The notes under the pieces: generated by a model
Databases searched by the model: none
Told to the model about the DNA's origin: nothing
What the model saw: only the letters and a program-made list of their open reading frames with translations
In this document: piece after piece, positions 17,042 through 25,656 of the stretch
Layout: every line of letters starts with the position of its first letter
Numbering within the stretch: the stretch's first letter is position 1
Origin: Sporocytophaga myxococcoides
Lineage (GTDB): Bacteria; Bacteroidota; Bacteroidia; Cytophagales; Cytophagaceae
Direction: 5' to 3'
DNA: 64,000 bases
NCBI RefSeq assembly: GCF_000775915.1
Contig: NZ_BBLT01000005.1
Location: 248,001 to 312,000 of the forward strand
Program-made: the position numbers and the translations under genes

Positions 17042-18421
17042 ATGCAGGATATCATTTATGACACTATTCATGGCACTGCAACTGATTCTTATCAGTCTGA
17101 ACTGATCAGAGCAGAACTTCTTCAGGCGATTCAGTCTATAAAGGATTCAGTTGCTGCTGCAAAAAGTGCAGAACTTGCTCAAACCCATGAAATTCAGAAA
17201 AGTAGTTTCGTAATTAATAATCTTTGGATGATGGTGGCAACGATCCTGGTATTTATTATGCACCTTGGTTTTGCTACTCTTGAATCAGGTTTGTCAAGAG
17301 CAAAAAATGCAACCAATATCTTATTTAAGAATGTGATTATTCCCTGTATTGGTTTGCTTTCATTTGCTTTAGTGGGGTATGGTCTGATGTATCCTGGCTT
17401 TCAAAAGGGAGTTTCTTATGATTTTATAGGTTTTAAAGGATTTGGATTATTCCTTCCGGATGGTGGTGAAGGAATAGATTATAGCTCTGGTTACACATTT
17501 TGGACAGAGTTTTTATTTCAGGGGATGTTTGCTGCTACATGTGCTACCATTGTTTCCGGAGCTGTTGCAGAAAGAATCAAGCTAATCAGTTTTATAATTT
17601 TTTCAGCATTGTTTGTAAGCTTTGCCTATCCGATTATTGGTAGTTGGAAATGGGGAAATGGATGGCTTAATACAATAGGCTTTCATGATTTTGCAGGTTC
17701 CACTCTCGTTCACTCAGTCGGTGGCTGGGCAGGACTGGCGGCTGTATTGCTGCTAGGGCCCAGGTTTGGCAAATATGAAGGTAATAATATTTACCCAATT
17801 CCTGGTCATAATATGACTTCAGCAGTGATTGGTACCTTTATGCTCTGGCTCGGATGGTTTGGTTTTAACGGAGGATCTGTGCTATCAGCTGATCCAGGGG
17901 AGGTGTCTAGGGTGCTGGTAATGACCTGCCTGTCAGCATGTGCAGGAGGTATTGTGTCCAGCATTACTATTTTTTCAATAAGCAGATCTTTTGACTTGAG
18001 TATGACATTGAATGGTATCCTTGCAGGGCTTGTAAGTATTACTGCCGGTGCAGATCAAATGGGTGTTCTGGACAGTATCATAATTGGAACAGTAGCAGGA
18101 ATGATTGTGGTGTTTTCAGTTATGGTTTTCGACAGACTTAGAATAGATGATCCTGTAGGAGCATTGTCGGTGCATCTTTCCTGTGGTTTATGGGGTACAC
18201 TTGCTGTCGGATTGTTTGGAAATAAAGCCGGAATAGACCAGCTTATTGCCCAGCTCACAGGCATGTCTGCTGCAGGTTTTGCATCTTTTGTGTTTTCGTT
18301 TATTGTATTTCTGATTCTGAAATACACCATAGGTATCAGGATAAGTATAGAAGAAGAAGTTGAAGGCCTTGACCAGCTTGAGCATGGAATGGAAGCATAT
18401 CCCAATTTTCTCCCAAAATAA
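17042..18421 (+). CDS. amt: Ammonium transporter, Amt family (second copy)
   Basis: A 459-residue Amt channel. Before the first membrane helix it has an N-terminal extension of about 55 residues, partly helical (LIRAELLQAIQSIKDSVAAA). Signature motifs are FATLESGLSRAKNATNI, GAVAERIKL, DFAGSTLVHSVGG (first pore His) and GALSVHLSCGLWG (second pore His). It is only distantly similar to the Amt at 6188. It sits between glnK and a coiled-coil protein gene that starts 7 bases after its stop, so the three form one operon. Confidence 0.95.
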   Translation: MQDIIYDTIHGTATDSYQSELIRAELLQAIQSIKDSVAAAKSAELAQTHEIQKSSFVINNLWMMVATILVFIMHLGFATLESGLSRAKNATNILFKNVIIPCIGLLSFALVGYGLMYPGFQKGVSYDFIGFKGFGLFLPDGGEGIDYSSGYTFWTEFLFQGMFAATCATIVSGAVAERIKLISFIIFSALFVSFAYPIIGSWKWGNGWLNTIGFHDFAGSTLVHSVGGWAGLAAVLLLGPRFGKYEGNNIYPIPGHNMTSAVIGTFMLWLGWFGFNGGSVLSADPGEVSRVLVMTCLSACAGGIVSSITIFSISRSFDLSMTLNGILAGLVSITAGADQMGVLDSIIIGTVAGMIVVFSVMVFDRLRIDDPVGALSVHLSCGLWGTLAVGLFGNKAGIDQLIAQLTGMSAAGFASFVFSFIVFLILKYTIGIRISIEEEVEGLDQLEHGMEAYPNFLPK

Positions 18422-18427
18422 ATTCAT

Positions 18428-19378
18428 ATGTCAACAAATGAAAACTCAACCAAAAGTGATCTGAAAAAGCTGTTTTTTATAGCTTTTTTATCAATCTCTA
18501 TTGCCCTGGCTTATTTTATATATAGTGGAGTAGAGAAAAATTCAATTATTATGTCCCAGAGAAACCGCATCTTACAGGACAGTCTCCTAATTGTTAAAAA
18601 ATCAAGTGAAATTGAAAAGTTAAAAGCTGATTTGTTAGCATTGCAACTGGAGAATGAAGTAATGAAAGATTCGGTAAAGCAAGAGTCTAATAGATTTGCT
18701 TTGGTTTTGGGTGAATTAAAATCAAAAGAAACGGAACTGGAATACATTTTTGACGAAATTCAAAAGCAGAAGGCAACCCGTAAGTTAAAGGAAAAAGAGT
18801 ATGCCCGTAACGAAGCGAATGTAAAATACCTCATTAAAGAGCTGGTTAAATTCGAAGAAGCTATATCTAAAAAAGCAGAGGAAGCAGAAGAGGGTGTTGA
18901 ATTTGAAGCTAATGCTGCCAGTGGTTTGGATTCTGAAAATACGGACGAAGTCTCTGACGCTTTTTCCAAAACAGCTCCTGTTAAAACAACATTAAAAGTA
19001 AGAGAAATCAACATTGTCGCTATTGTTAATGGCAAGGAAATAAAAGCAGATGCTATTTCTTTGAAACCTAAGGATAAGCTTAAATTCAGAATAGTGTTGG
19101 CAGCTTTTCCTGAATCATCCAAAGGACGTGTGGAAGTAACTGTGCGTTTAGTTGAACCTGGAGGAAAAACATTGTACAATCCTTTTGAAGGCGGAGGTAT
19201 GTTAAAAGTCGGGGAAAAGGAAATTCCTTATACTGTTAACAAAGATTTTGAATATTCTGGAAGTAAAAATATTAACTTTGTTTTTGAGAAAGGAAGCGAG
19301 TATAAGCCAGGTAAACACCTTATGCAGGTTTATCTGGATGGCAAACTGTCAGGAGCTACAAGTTTTCAGGTAATTTAA
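18428..19378 (+). CDS. Membrane-anchored coiled-coil protein, paralogue of 10,452
   Basis: 316 residues with a short cytosolic start, a membrane helix at about 14-33 (LFFIAFLSISIALAYFIYS), a coiled coil from about 45 to 150, an acidic linker and a beta-rich end domain. The end domain reads VRLVEPGGKTLYNPF, then FEKGSEYKPGKHLMQVYLDG. The same order of EPGG, TL, YKPGK and DG is found at the end of the protein at 10,452. It is the third gene of the glnK-amt operon, which suggests a link with nitrogen uptake or its signalling. The family function is not known. Confidence 0.75.
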   Translation: MSTNENSTKSDLKKLFFIAFLSISIALAYFIYSGVEKNSIIMSQRNRILQDSLLIVKKSSEIEKLKADLLALQLENEVMKDSVKQESNRFALVLGELKSKETELEYIFDEIQKQKATRKLKEKEYARNEANVKYLIKELVKFEEAISKKAEEAEEGVEFEANAASGLDSENTDEVSDAFSKTAPVKTTLKVREINIVAIVNGKEIKADAISLKPKDKLKFRIVLAAFPESSKGRVEVTVRLVEPGGKTLYNPFEGGGMLKVGEKEIPYTVNKDFEYSGSKNINFVFEKGSEYKPGKHLMQVYLDGKLSGATSFQVI

Positions 19379-19398
19379 AGGTGGCTATATAAAAATGT

Positions 19399-19436
19399 TG
19401 CCGGAATAAGAGCTAGCCTTTATTCCGGCATTTTTA
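19399..19436. terminator. Terminator of the glnK-amt operon
   Basis: An 11-bp stem, TGCCGGAATAA/TTATTCCGGCA (19399-19409 with 19420-19430), followed by T5. It lies 20 bases after the operon's last stop codon. Confidence 0.85.
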
Positions 19437-19508
19437 TTTGCTATAGACCTCATCCTTTAATTCATCTAAAAAAGTAAGTAAATCTAATACTTTCATTTCG
19501 GTTGTCAT
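19434..19508 (-). CDS. Possible 24-residue protein or gene fragment
   Basis: On the - strand an ATG at 19508 opens a frame reading MTTEMKVLDLLTFLDELKDE, then VYSK and stop. The composition is protein-like and helical, unlike random AT-rich sequence, and the stop overlaps the T run of the operon terminator. It follows the open fragment at 19530-19745 by 21 bases on the same strand. It may be a true small protein or the stub of a longer gene. Confidence 0.3.
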   Translation of the reverse strand: MTTEMKVLDLLTFLDELKDEVYSK

Positions 19509-19529
19509 TTAAAGACTTATTTTTACTAT

Positions 19530-19745
19530 CTACTTTTCGTCTTCCGCTTTCAGGAATAGTTCTTTACTAGATCCGCTCTTTTTTTTAGCCACTTCAGCAT
19601 CAATTTCCGATCTATAGAAAAAACTTTTTTTGAGCTTGCCAATCAGTTTATCCTTTTCATCAAATATTTCAACTTTAGATAAGAAAATTGAACCAACTCT
19701 CTTCACTATTAAACCAGTTTCTCCTGAGGTGGTTTTATTACAAAA
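19530..19745 (-). pseudogene. Start-less gene remnant
   Basis: A - strand frame open for 71 codons without an ATG. It reads GLIVKRVGSIFLSKVEIFDE, then KDKLIGKLKKSFFYRSEIDA and a charged tail ending KAEDEK-stop. The strand-turn-strand pattern and balanced codons look like a real protein domain, and reminded me of the antiparallel strands of LURP/scramblase-like folds, but the match is weak. The frame is closed by a TAA at 19746-19748 with no start, so it is probably the 3' part of a broken gene. A GTG at codon 14 (19706) is the only possible start. Confidence 0.4.
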
Positions 19746-19977
19746 TTAAAGGGCGTGTTTGTTTTATTTTAAAAAGCCAAGGTTTTCTTCGGTTCAAGTG
19801 AGGATTAATTCCTTTGTTTACGGATCAAAGATGTCGCAGTTATTAGGAGCTTTAACATACCTTCTTTTTTCTTTATGAAAAACAATTTTATTTAGAATAG
19901 GGCGAATATCAAGTGATTGTTTTTGTATATAAAAATATTGGGAAGTTGCTAAAAAAGAGAATTAATGGTAAAAAAAA

Positions 19978-19999
19978 AGAGACCAGGTTAAAGGTCTCT
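19978..19999 (-). terminator. Terminator for the - strand gene ending at 20006
   Basis: An AGAGACC/GGTCTCT stem with an 8-base loop. A long A run on the + strand at 19971-19978 gives a U8 run on the - strand. Confidence 0.75.
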
Positions 20000-20005
20000 G
20001 TTTTC

Positions 20006-20347
20006 TTAGTTCGCAACTACATTTTTTGCCTCAGAAAGTGGCACCAACTTTCTTGCTTTAATGACTTTCCCGGGCGTAGATTCAAAATACCAGCTAACAG
20101 ATCTGCCAGTACTTTCTGCTCTACATTGAGGGATCAGGTCTAGTGCGTTGTTGTTAGATAATTTTTTTAGAAAATCTTTGAATTTACCAGTGCTGTTTTT
20201 ATCCCAGTTGCTTATTCCTTTTTTGTAGATAAACTCATACATATCATTTGTACTAAGTGAACCACAATTTTTGTTTTTGTCAAAATGGTCTTGAATGATT
20301 TGGGATAATTTGATAGCCTGAATGGTATCTTCTTTAGAAATCGCCAT
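20006..20347 (-). CDS. Hypothetical protein, 113 residues
   Basis: No family was recognised. It is a soluble basic protein beginning MAISKEDTIQAIKLSQIIQD, with a central stretch GISNWDKNSTGKFKDFLKKL and SGRSV-type turns near STGRSVSWYFES. The mixed helical pattern could be a winged-helix-like fold, but no motif proves DNA binding. A promoter-like pair on the - strand (TTTA at 20483-20480, TAAGTTTG at 20458-20451) lies about 100 bases upstream, and a clear terminator follows. It is a single-gene unit. Confidence 0.65.
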   Translation of the reverse strand: MAISKEDTIQAIKLSQIIQDHFDKNKNCGSLSTNDMYEFIYKKGISNWDKNSTGKFKDFLKKLSNNNALDLIPQCRAESTGRSVSWYFESTPGKVIKARKLVPLSEAKNVVAN

Positions 20348-20779
20348 GATTTATATATTATTTCAATTGTTTTGCCTGAGCTAACTAAACTTTAATTTTC
20401 CTGAGCTAAAAATGTTTATTTTTTTAACAATTCTTTAACATTAAAGACTTCAAACTTAGCAAAAATGTAATTGTAAAGGTAAAAGAGGTAAGAAAAGATG
20501 TTAATTAGAAGGATATTTTTGGGAATGTGTTTTATTATCAGCTTTTTGTGTTGTTTTAGTTTATGATTTTTTTGACAGTTGTAAAGGATTATTGTCTCAT
20601 TGATTTTGTGACTAAAAGTTTTAATGGAAATTTAATTAGGTATAAGCTTGTCAGGATCTTTGAGTTTCAGAATGTTTACTCCAAGTTAATATACCAACCG
20701 TTGATTTTCAAATATGAATGGTTATATACTTTCAACTTTAAATACTAATTTTAAACTGTTTTAAATAAATTGTTAAGAG
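20348..20779. other. Intergenic region with - strand promoter and direct repeat
   Basis: 432 bases between divergent genes. On the - strand, TTTA-N21-TAAGTTTG (20483 to 20451) is a fair promoter for the gene ending at 20006. Within that leader the 10-base word CCTGAGCTAA occurs twice (20375 and 20400), 25 bases apart, and could be a regulator site. The right half, before the TonB-linked gene, shows nothing clear; a 61-codon frame there has poor coding character. Confidence 0.4.
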
Positions 20780-23386
20780 GTGAAGTACTCAATCGTTTTT
20801 TGTATTCTATTAGCATTTTCTAATATCATTTTAGGACAGAACCAGCCACCAGCTGAAAAATCTGCTATACCTGCTCCTTCCAAGGGTAAAGGTAAGATTG
20901 AAGGCGTTATTAAAGATTCAGCAAATAGTGCATCTGTTCCTTTTGCAACTGTTGCAATAATAAGCCAGGAATCCGGGAATCCTGTAAATGGTACAATGGC
21001 AGACGAAAATGGTAAATTTGATATTACTAAAATTGACGCAGGTGTCTATGATATCGAAATTTCATTTATCGGTTATGATACGAAAGTAATAAAAGGAATC
21101 TCTGTTTCTGAAGGCAAAGAAAATATTGACCTTGGTGAAATTAAACTAAGCCAGACCGTTCAGCAATTAAAAGAAGTTACTGTTGTTGGTGAAAAGCCTG
21201 TTTTTGAGGAAAAGGTAGACCGGACAGTATATAATGCAGAAAATGATGCAGGCAATAAAGGTGGTGATGCAACAGATGTGTTAAGAAAGGTGCCAATGCT
21301 TTCTGTTGATCTTGATGGGAATGTTTCCCTTAGAGGTAGTGAAAACGTAAAAGTCCTCATAAATAATAAACCATCGACAATTACTGCTACAAGCGTTGCA
21401 GATGCATTAAGACAGATCCCAGCAGATATGATTAAGTCCGTCGAGGTGATTACTTCTCCATCAGCAAAATATGATGCAGAAGGATCTGCAGGTATCATTA
21501 ACATTATTACCAAAAAAAATAATCTGCAAGGTGCTATGGTGAGTATTGATGGTAGTGTTGGATTAAGGGCGTCTAGTTTGGGTTTGAACGGCAGCTATAG
21601 AAAAGGGAAGATGGGATTTTCTCTGGGAGGTAATGGCAGATGGAGTTATAATACTCCTGGAAGTTTTAGAAATACTCAGACAACAATTAGTGAAACCGGT
21701 GAGATGAACGAAAATGTTCAGTATGCAAACACCAGAAATTTCCATGGCTATGGCAATTATCAGTTTGGATGGGACTATGACATTGATAAGAACAACTTGT
21801 TGTCAGCCTCTGCAAAAATTGGATTCAGAAATGGCAAGAACTTTCAGGATGATCTTACTACAGAAACTTATCAGGGGGGGGCATTGGAGAACATAGGAAT
21901 AAGAAATGTCTTCTCCAAAAACAACAATACTAATCTTGATTTTAACCTAAATTATACTCGCCTTTTTAAGAAACCTATGAGGGAGTTGAGTTTTATGGCT
22001 TTGTACAGCAGGAGTAAAAGCGTTAACGACTTTACAAATTCTATTATGGACAATTTCGGTCTTGCAACTGTAAGCAGGTTAAAGAACTTAAATGATAGTT
22101 ATAATCAGGAAGCTACATTCCAGGCTGATTACCAGACGCCTATTGATTCTACTGTGATGCTTGAGGTTGGTGTTAAAAATATTTACAGAAACGTTACGAG
22201 TGATTATAAGTATTTCTCTGCTCCGGGCAGTGAGGGGCCCTTTTCTGAGCTGACTAATAATGATTTGAGTAACAGACTTAATTACAATCAGAATGTAGCT
22301 TCTGCATACAGTGCGGCAACGGTGACATTAAAGAAAGTGTACAGTGCAAAGGTTGGTCTGAGATATGAATACACCACCATTGATGCAAGACTTCAAAACG
22401 GGGGAGAATCTATTGATATTCCATCATACGGTGTACTTGTTCCAAGCATCAACCTATCAAGAAAGCTGAAAAGCGGAAACATTGTCAAAGCTTCATATAA
22501 CAGAAGAATCCAGAGGCCTTCATTAAGATATCTGAATCCCAACCTTCAGGCAGCGAATCCTCTTAATGTATCTTTTGGAAATCCGAATCTTGACCCGGAA
22601 TACACTAATAATTTTGAATTGGCTTACAATGCTTATATAAAAAGAAGCTCTTTGACGATTTCTACTTTTGCAAAAAACTCTAATAATGCCATTCAAAGCG
22701 TAAGAAATGTAAAGGGAGATACCATCGTAACTACTTACCAGAATATAGGAAGCGAAAACAGTTATGGCTTCAGTATTTTTGCCAATGTTAAGTTATCGGA
22801 TAAGTTCAGCTTAAACGGAGGAACCGATGTGTATTATGCCGTATTAAGAAATAATGTACCTGACCCTATATACAATGCAAGCAATGAGGGGTGGGTTGCT
22901 AATTATAGATTAATGGCAGCTTATAAATTACCTAAAAGCTGGGAAGCACAGTTGTTTGGTTTTTATAGAGGAAGAAAAGTTCAATTACAAGGATATCAGG
23001 GGGGATTTGGTATATATAGTCTTACTTTCAGAAAACAACTTAAAGATGGTAAAGGAAGTGTTGGATTGGGAGCAGAAAACTTCTTTAACACTTCATTCAG
23101 AATAAGAAGTGAACTTGTGTCTCCTGTTATCAATCAGAAGAGTACCAATGTCCTTCATAATATGAACTTTAAGGTAACCTTCTCTTACAAAATAGGGAAG
23201 ATGACTATGGAGGATGCAAAACCTAAGAAGAGAAGGAAGCTTATCAATAATGATGATCTGAAAGAGGGAGGCGGAGGTGATGGAACTAATATGTCTGATG
23301 TGTCTTCCGGAAGTCAGAGTGGTAGTGAGCAACGTCAGGCACCGGTAAGGGGGAAAGGAAGCGGAAAAGACAATAGGAATAAATAA
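20780..23386 (+). CDS. TonB-dependent receptor-like outer-membrane protein
   Basis: 868 residues, starting at GTG 20780, which directly begins a signal peptide (MKYSIVFCILLAFSNIILGQ). Next come a carboxypeptidase-regulatory-like beta sandwich (about 36-115: GKIEGVIKDSANSASVPFAT, DIEISFIGYDT) and a TonB plug (about 130-235: LKEVTVVGEKPVFEEKVDRT, RGSENVKVLINNKP, YDAEGSAGIINIITKK). A large barrel follows, with a Gly/Lys/Arg-rich C-terminal tail. This is the outer-membrane-barrel family of Bacteroidota, which lack SusD partners and whose substrates are mostly unknown. No SusD gene is next to it. Confidence 0.9.
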   Translation: MKYSIVFCILLAFSNIILGQNQPPAEKSAIPAPSKGKGKIEGVIKDSANSASVPFATVAIISQESGNPVNGTMADENGKFDITKIDAGVYDIEISFIGYDTKVIKGISVSEGKENIDLGEIKLSQTVQQLKEVTVVGEKPVFEEKVDRTVYNAENDAGNKGGDATDVLRKVPMLSVDLDGNVSLRGSENVKVLINNKPSTITATSVADALRQIPADMIKSVEVITSPSAKYDAEGSAGIINIITKKNNLQGAMVSIDGSVGLRASSLGLNGSYRKGKMGFSLGGNGRWSYNTPGSFRNTQTTISETGEMNENVQYANTRNFHGYGNYQFGWDYDIDKNNLLSASAKIGFRNGKNFQDDLTTETYQGGALENIGIRNVFSKNNNTNLDFNLNYTRLFKKPMRELSFMALYSRSKSVNDFTNSIMDNFGLATVSRLKNLNDSYNQEATFQADYQTPIDSTVMLEVGVKNIYRNVTSDYKYFSAPGSEGPFSELTNNDLSNRLNYNQNVASAYSAATVTLKKVYSAKVGLRYEYTTIDARLQNGGESIDIPSYGVLVPSINLSRKLKSGNIVKASYNRRIQRPSLRYLNPNLQAANPLNVSFGNPNLDPEYTNNFELAYNAYIKRSSLTISTFAKNSNNAIQSVRNVKGDTIVTTYQNIGSENSYGFSIFANVKLSDKFSLNGGTDVYYAVLRNNVPDPIYNASNEGWVANYRLMAAYKLPKSWEAQLFGFYRGRKVQLQGYQGGFGIYSLTFRKQLKDGKGSVGLGAENFFNTSFRIRSELVSPVINQKSTNVLHNMNFKVTFSYKIGKMTMEDAKPKKRRKLINNDDLKEGGGGDGTNMSDVSSGSQSGSEQRQAPVRGKGSGKDNRNK

Positions 23387-23430
23387 TTAAAGATAACTTT
23401 AGGTAAGGTTAGAATTAAATTAACATAAAA

Positions 23431-23461
23431 AAAAAGAGCAAGCATCAAACTTGCTCTTTTT
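23431..23461. terminator. Strong bidirectional terminator
   Basis: A 12-bp AAAAAGAGCAAG/CTTGCTCTTTTT stem with a 7-base loop between the convergent receptor gene and the haem-binding gene, with A and T runs on both sides. Confidence 0.85.
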
Positions 23462-23480
23462 TATTGCCTCTTGTAAAGCG

Positions 23481-23942
23481 TTAAAGCCCAGAAGCCTGCA
23501 ATTTAGCTCTCTCTCTATTAACCCACTCAATAATTTCCTGAGTCTGACTTTCATTTAGTCTTGCCTCTGAATGCATGATTAGATAACTGGATAGCGGCAT
23601 TTCATGTTTTTCAACTTCTTCAGCAGTCTCCTCTAGTTTATGATCAATCTTCTTTTTGGTATATTTTGAAAAGTCTGAAAAGTTCAAATGCTTTTTACCA
23701 TCCTTTACATGGTCAGCAAGGAACCATCCAAAAGGCATGATCTCTGAATACAAAGGGTAATTTGTATGATTTGAATGGCAATCGTAGCAAGAAGTCTTCA
23801 GGATTTTTAATGTACTTTCCGGAACATCAATATGGTGTGTTACGTCATTTGGAGTATCAGCTAAACCTTGATTTTTTTCTGGTCTAACAAACTGAATTGC
23901 AATAAGCAGGAGCAATGCTCCATAAATAATTTTTTTCTTCAT
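23481..23942 (-). CDS. Haem-binding domain protein (exported)
   Basis: A 153-residue protein with an N-terminal signal or anchor (KKIIYGALLLLIAIQFV). It has one c-type haem motif, SCYDCHSNH, followed by NYPLYSEIMPFGWFLADHVK, a pattern typical of the small cytochrome-like haem-binding domain family of Bacteroidota. A later segment, HEMPLSSYLIMHSEARL, may supply the second haem ligand (Met or His). It probably acts in the periplasm in electron transfer or haem sensing. The exported protein at 23,969 is 26 bases upstream in the same direction, so the two form an operon. Confidence 0.88.
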   Translation of the reverse strand: MKKKIIYGALLLLIAIQFVRPEKNQGLADTPNDVTHHIDVPESTLKILKTSCYDCHSNHTNYPLYSEIMPFGWFLADHVKDGKKHLNFSDFSKYTKKKIDHKLEETAEEVEKHEMPLSSYLIMHSEARLNESQTQEIIEWVNRERAKLQASGL

Positions 23943-23968
23943 TTAAGGTGAAATAAATACGAATATTA

Positions 23969-24358
23969 TTAAAAGTCGATTAGATTGGTTGAACCTTCTC
24001 TTTCTCCGTGTCTTACTCTGTCTTTTGACTTTACTTTACTCTTTTGCTCTTCAATATACCTAAGGTATTCCTGATAGCTAAAAGGGGAAAGTACTTGTTT
24101 GACACTTATATCTCTGTTTTGCTCTATTGCTTTAGCAAACTTTTCGTTGTCTTTACTTCGATTAAGATGTTTTTCAGAATAGTATTTATTAAAAATAAGA
24201 ATGAGAGAATCTTTTTTCTGAGGAGTAAGTAGCATCCGGTCGTTAAGTTCTTGTACAGTCTTTTCTGCCATTTTTTGGGAATCCAATTTGTTTTGTGAAA
24301 ATGACTGAATTGAAAAAAACAACATAAGGAGGGGTGTTGATATGCGTAATATTCTCAT
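23969..24358 (-). CDS. Exported protein, Spy/CpxP-like outline
   Basis: 129 residues with a clear signal peptide (MRILRISTPLLMLFFSIQSF, then SQ). The mature part is helical: AEKTVQELNDRMLLTPQKKD contains LLTPQ, which resembles the LTxxQ motif of the Spy/CpxP periplasmic chaperones, and it is followed by SLILIFNKYYSEKHL and a basic tail. Length and layout fit that group, but the second LTxxQ motif is not evident, so the assignment is tentative. It is the first gene of an operon with the haem-binding protein. Confidence 0.6.
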   Translation of the reverse strand: MRILRISTPLLMLFFSIQSFSQNKLDSQKMAEKTVQELNDRMLLTPQKKDSLILIFNKYYSEKHLNRSKDNEKFAKAIEQNRDISVKQVLSPFSYQEYLRYIEEQKSKVKSKDRVRHGEREGSTNLIDF

Positions 24359-24554
24359 GTGTTAGTATATAAATGGTTATTTAAAGGTAGATATTTTTTT
24401 TGTGGTAATTCTGAAAATGAGTGGTAAAATTAAAGTTTGGGTGTTGAAAAATGCAATTATGTATTTTACATTAGACTCCTGGAATCCTTGTGATACAAGG
24501 GAAACCAAATTAGTTTGTGCTATTGTTGAATATCAGTATGTTAAAGATATTAAA

Positions 24555-25547
24555 ATGTATATAAGTGTTTTAGATCAGTCGCATATCCCTAAGGGAGGGA
24601 CAGCAGAGCAAGCATTGGCAGCTACTGTAGAACTAGCAAAGCTTACTGATAATCTGGGATATCACCGTTTCTGGGTTTCAGAACATCATAATATGTATTC
24701 TGTTGCGGGTTCATCTCCAGAAGTATTATTGGGGTACCTGGCATCTCAGACAAAAAAAATCAGGATAGGTTCTGGTGGTGTTATGTTGCCTCATTACAGC
24801 GCTTTAAAAGTCGCTGAAAATTTCAGAATACTGGAGGCTCTGGCTCCAGGTCGAATAGATCTTGGTGTAGGTCGCGCTCCGGGAGGAGATAGACTCACAG
24901 CTTCATTGCTTAATCCACATAATCATTTCAGTGAACAGGATTTTATAGAGCAGCTTCAAGATCTTCAAGGTTATCTCAGTGATTCCCTTAAGTCTGAATC
25001 TGATAAGGGAAAGGTGTTGGCAACCCCTGTTGTTAAAGGTATCCCGGAACAATGGGTATTAAGTTCCAGTGGACAAAGTGGTTTGTTTGCTGCACATTTG
25101 GGAATGGCATTTGCTTTTGCCCATTTTATTAATCCTAACGGAGGAGCAAGGGCTGTGGAAGTTTACAGGAATTACTTTAAACCTTCTGAACAGCTCAGAA
25201 TACCCAGGGTATTGGTTGCTCTTTTTATGTTTTGCTCCGACTCAAAGGAAAGGAATGAACAAGTGAAAGCTGTGTTAAATTACAGATTTTTGCAGCTTGA
25301 AACTAAAGGCCGGTTTGATCCTGTTACCTTCGAAGAAATTAAAGATGTAAAATACAGCCCGGCTGAAGAACAAAGGATTACCTTTAATAGTCATCGCTTT
25401 GCAATAGGAACTCCGGAAGAGCTCAGGAAGCAGCTGACTATACTTGCCGATGAATACGATGTCAATGAAATTATGGCAGTAAATGCAGCATTTGATTTTG
25501 AGGACAGATTGAAATCTTATGAGTTATTTTCCAGCGTCTTTCGGTAA
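24555..25547 (+). CDS. Luciferase-like flavin-dependent oxidoreductase
   Basis: 330 residues from the ATG at 24555 (MYISVLDQSHIPKGGTAEQA). The frame is open further upstream, but those residues do not match the family. Typical motifs are HRFWVSEHHNMYSVAGSSPE, IRIGSGGVMLPHYSALKVAE and LAPGRIDLGVGRAPGGD, as in the MsnO8/YhbW group. These enzymes use FMNH2 and oxygen on small organic substrates, which are unknown here. It stands alone, convergent with cyanase. Confidence 0.92.
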   Translation: MYISVLDQSHIPKGGTAEQALAATVELAKLTDNLGYHRFWVSEHHNMYSVAGSSPEVLLGYLASQTKKIRIGSGGVMLPHYSALKVAENFRILEALAPGRIDLGVGRAPGGDRLTASLLNPHNHFSEQDFIEQLQDLQGYLSDSLKSESDKGKVLATPVVKGIPEQWVLSSSGQSGLFAAHLGMAFAFAHFINPNGGARAVEVYRNYFKPSEQLRIPRVLVALFMFCSDSKERNEQVKAVLNYRFLQLETKGRFDPVTFEEIKDVKYSPAEEQRITFNSHRFAIGTPEELRKQLTILADEYDVNEIMAVNAAFDFEDRLKSYELFSSVFR

Positions 25548-25608
25548 GATTGTTAAGAATGAGGTTAAAACTATTTACCTCTTTTGCTGATATTAAAAAA
25601 TCGAAATC

Positions 25609-25640
25609 ATCCCTGCAAAATGTTGAAATTTTGCAAGGAT
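25609..25640. terminator. Hairpin between convergent genes
   Basis: An imperfect 13-bp stem (25609-25621 with 25628-25640, TGCAAAAT core) lies 60 bases past the oxidoreductase stop and 17 bases past the cyanase stop on the other strand. The U runs beside it are weak. Confidence 0.4.
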
Positions 25641-25656
25641 AATTAAGGGCATTTTA

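Noticed and set aside
20563-20748. A 61-codon open frame on the + strand before the TonB-linked gene
   Set aside because: Its composition is dominated by Phe, Tyr, Ile and Lys as expected for random AT-rich DNA, and there is no domain, start context or conservation cue.
24402-24554. Longer start for the luciferase-like oxidoreductase, adding 51 residues
   Set aside because: The family begins with a short strand directly at MYISVLDQS; the upstream residues look non-coding.
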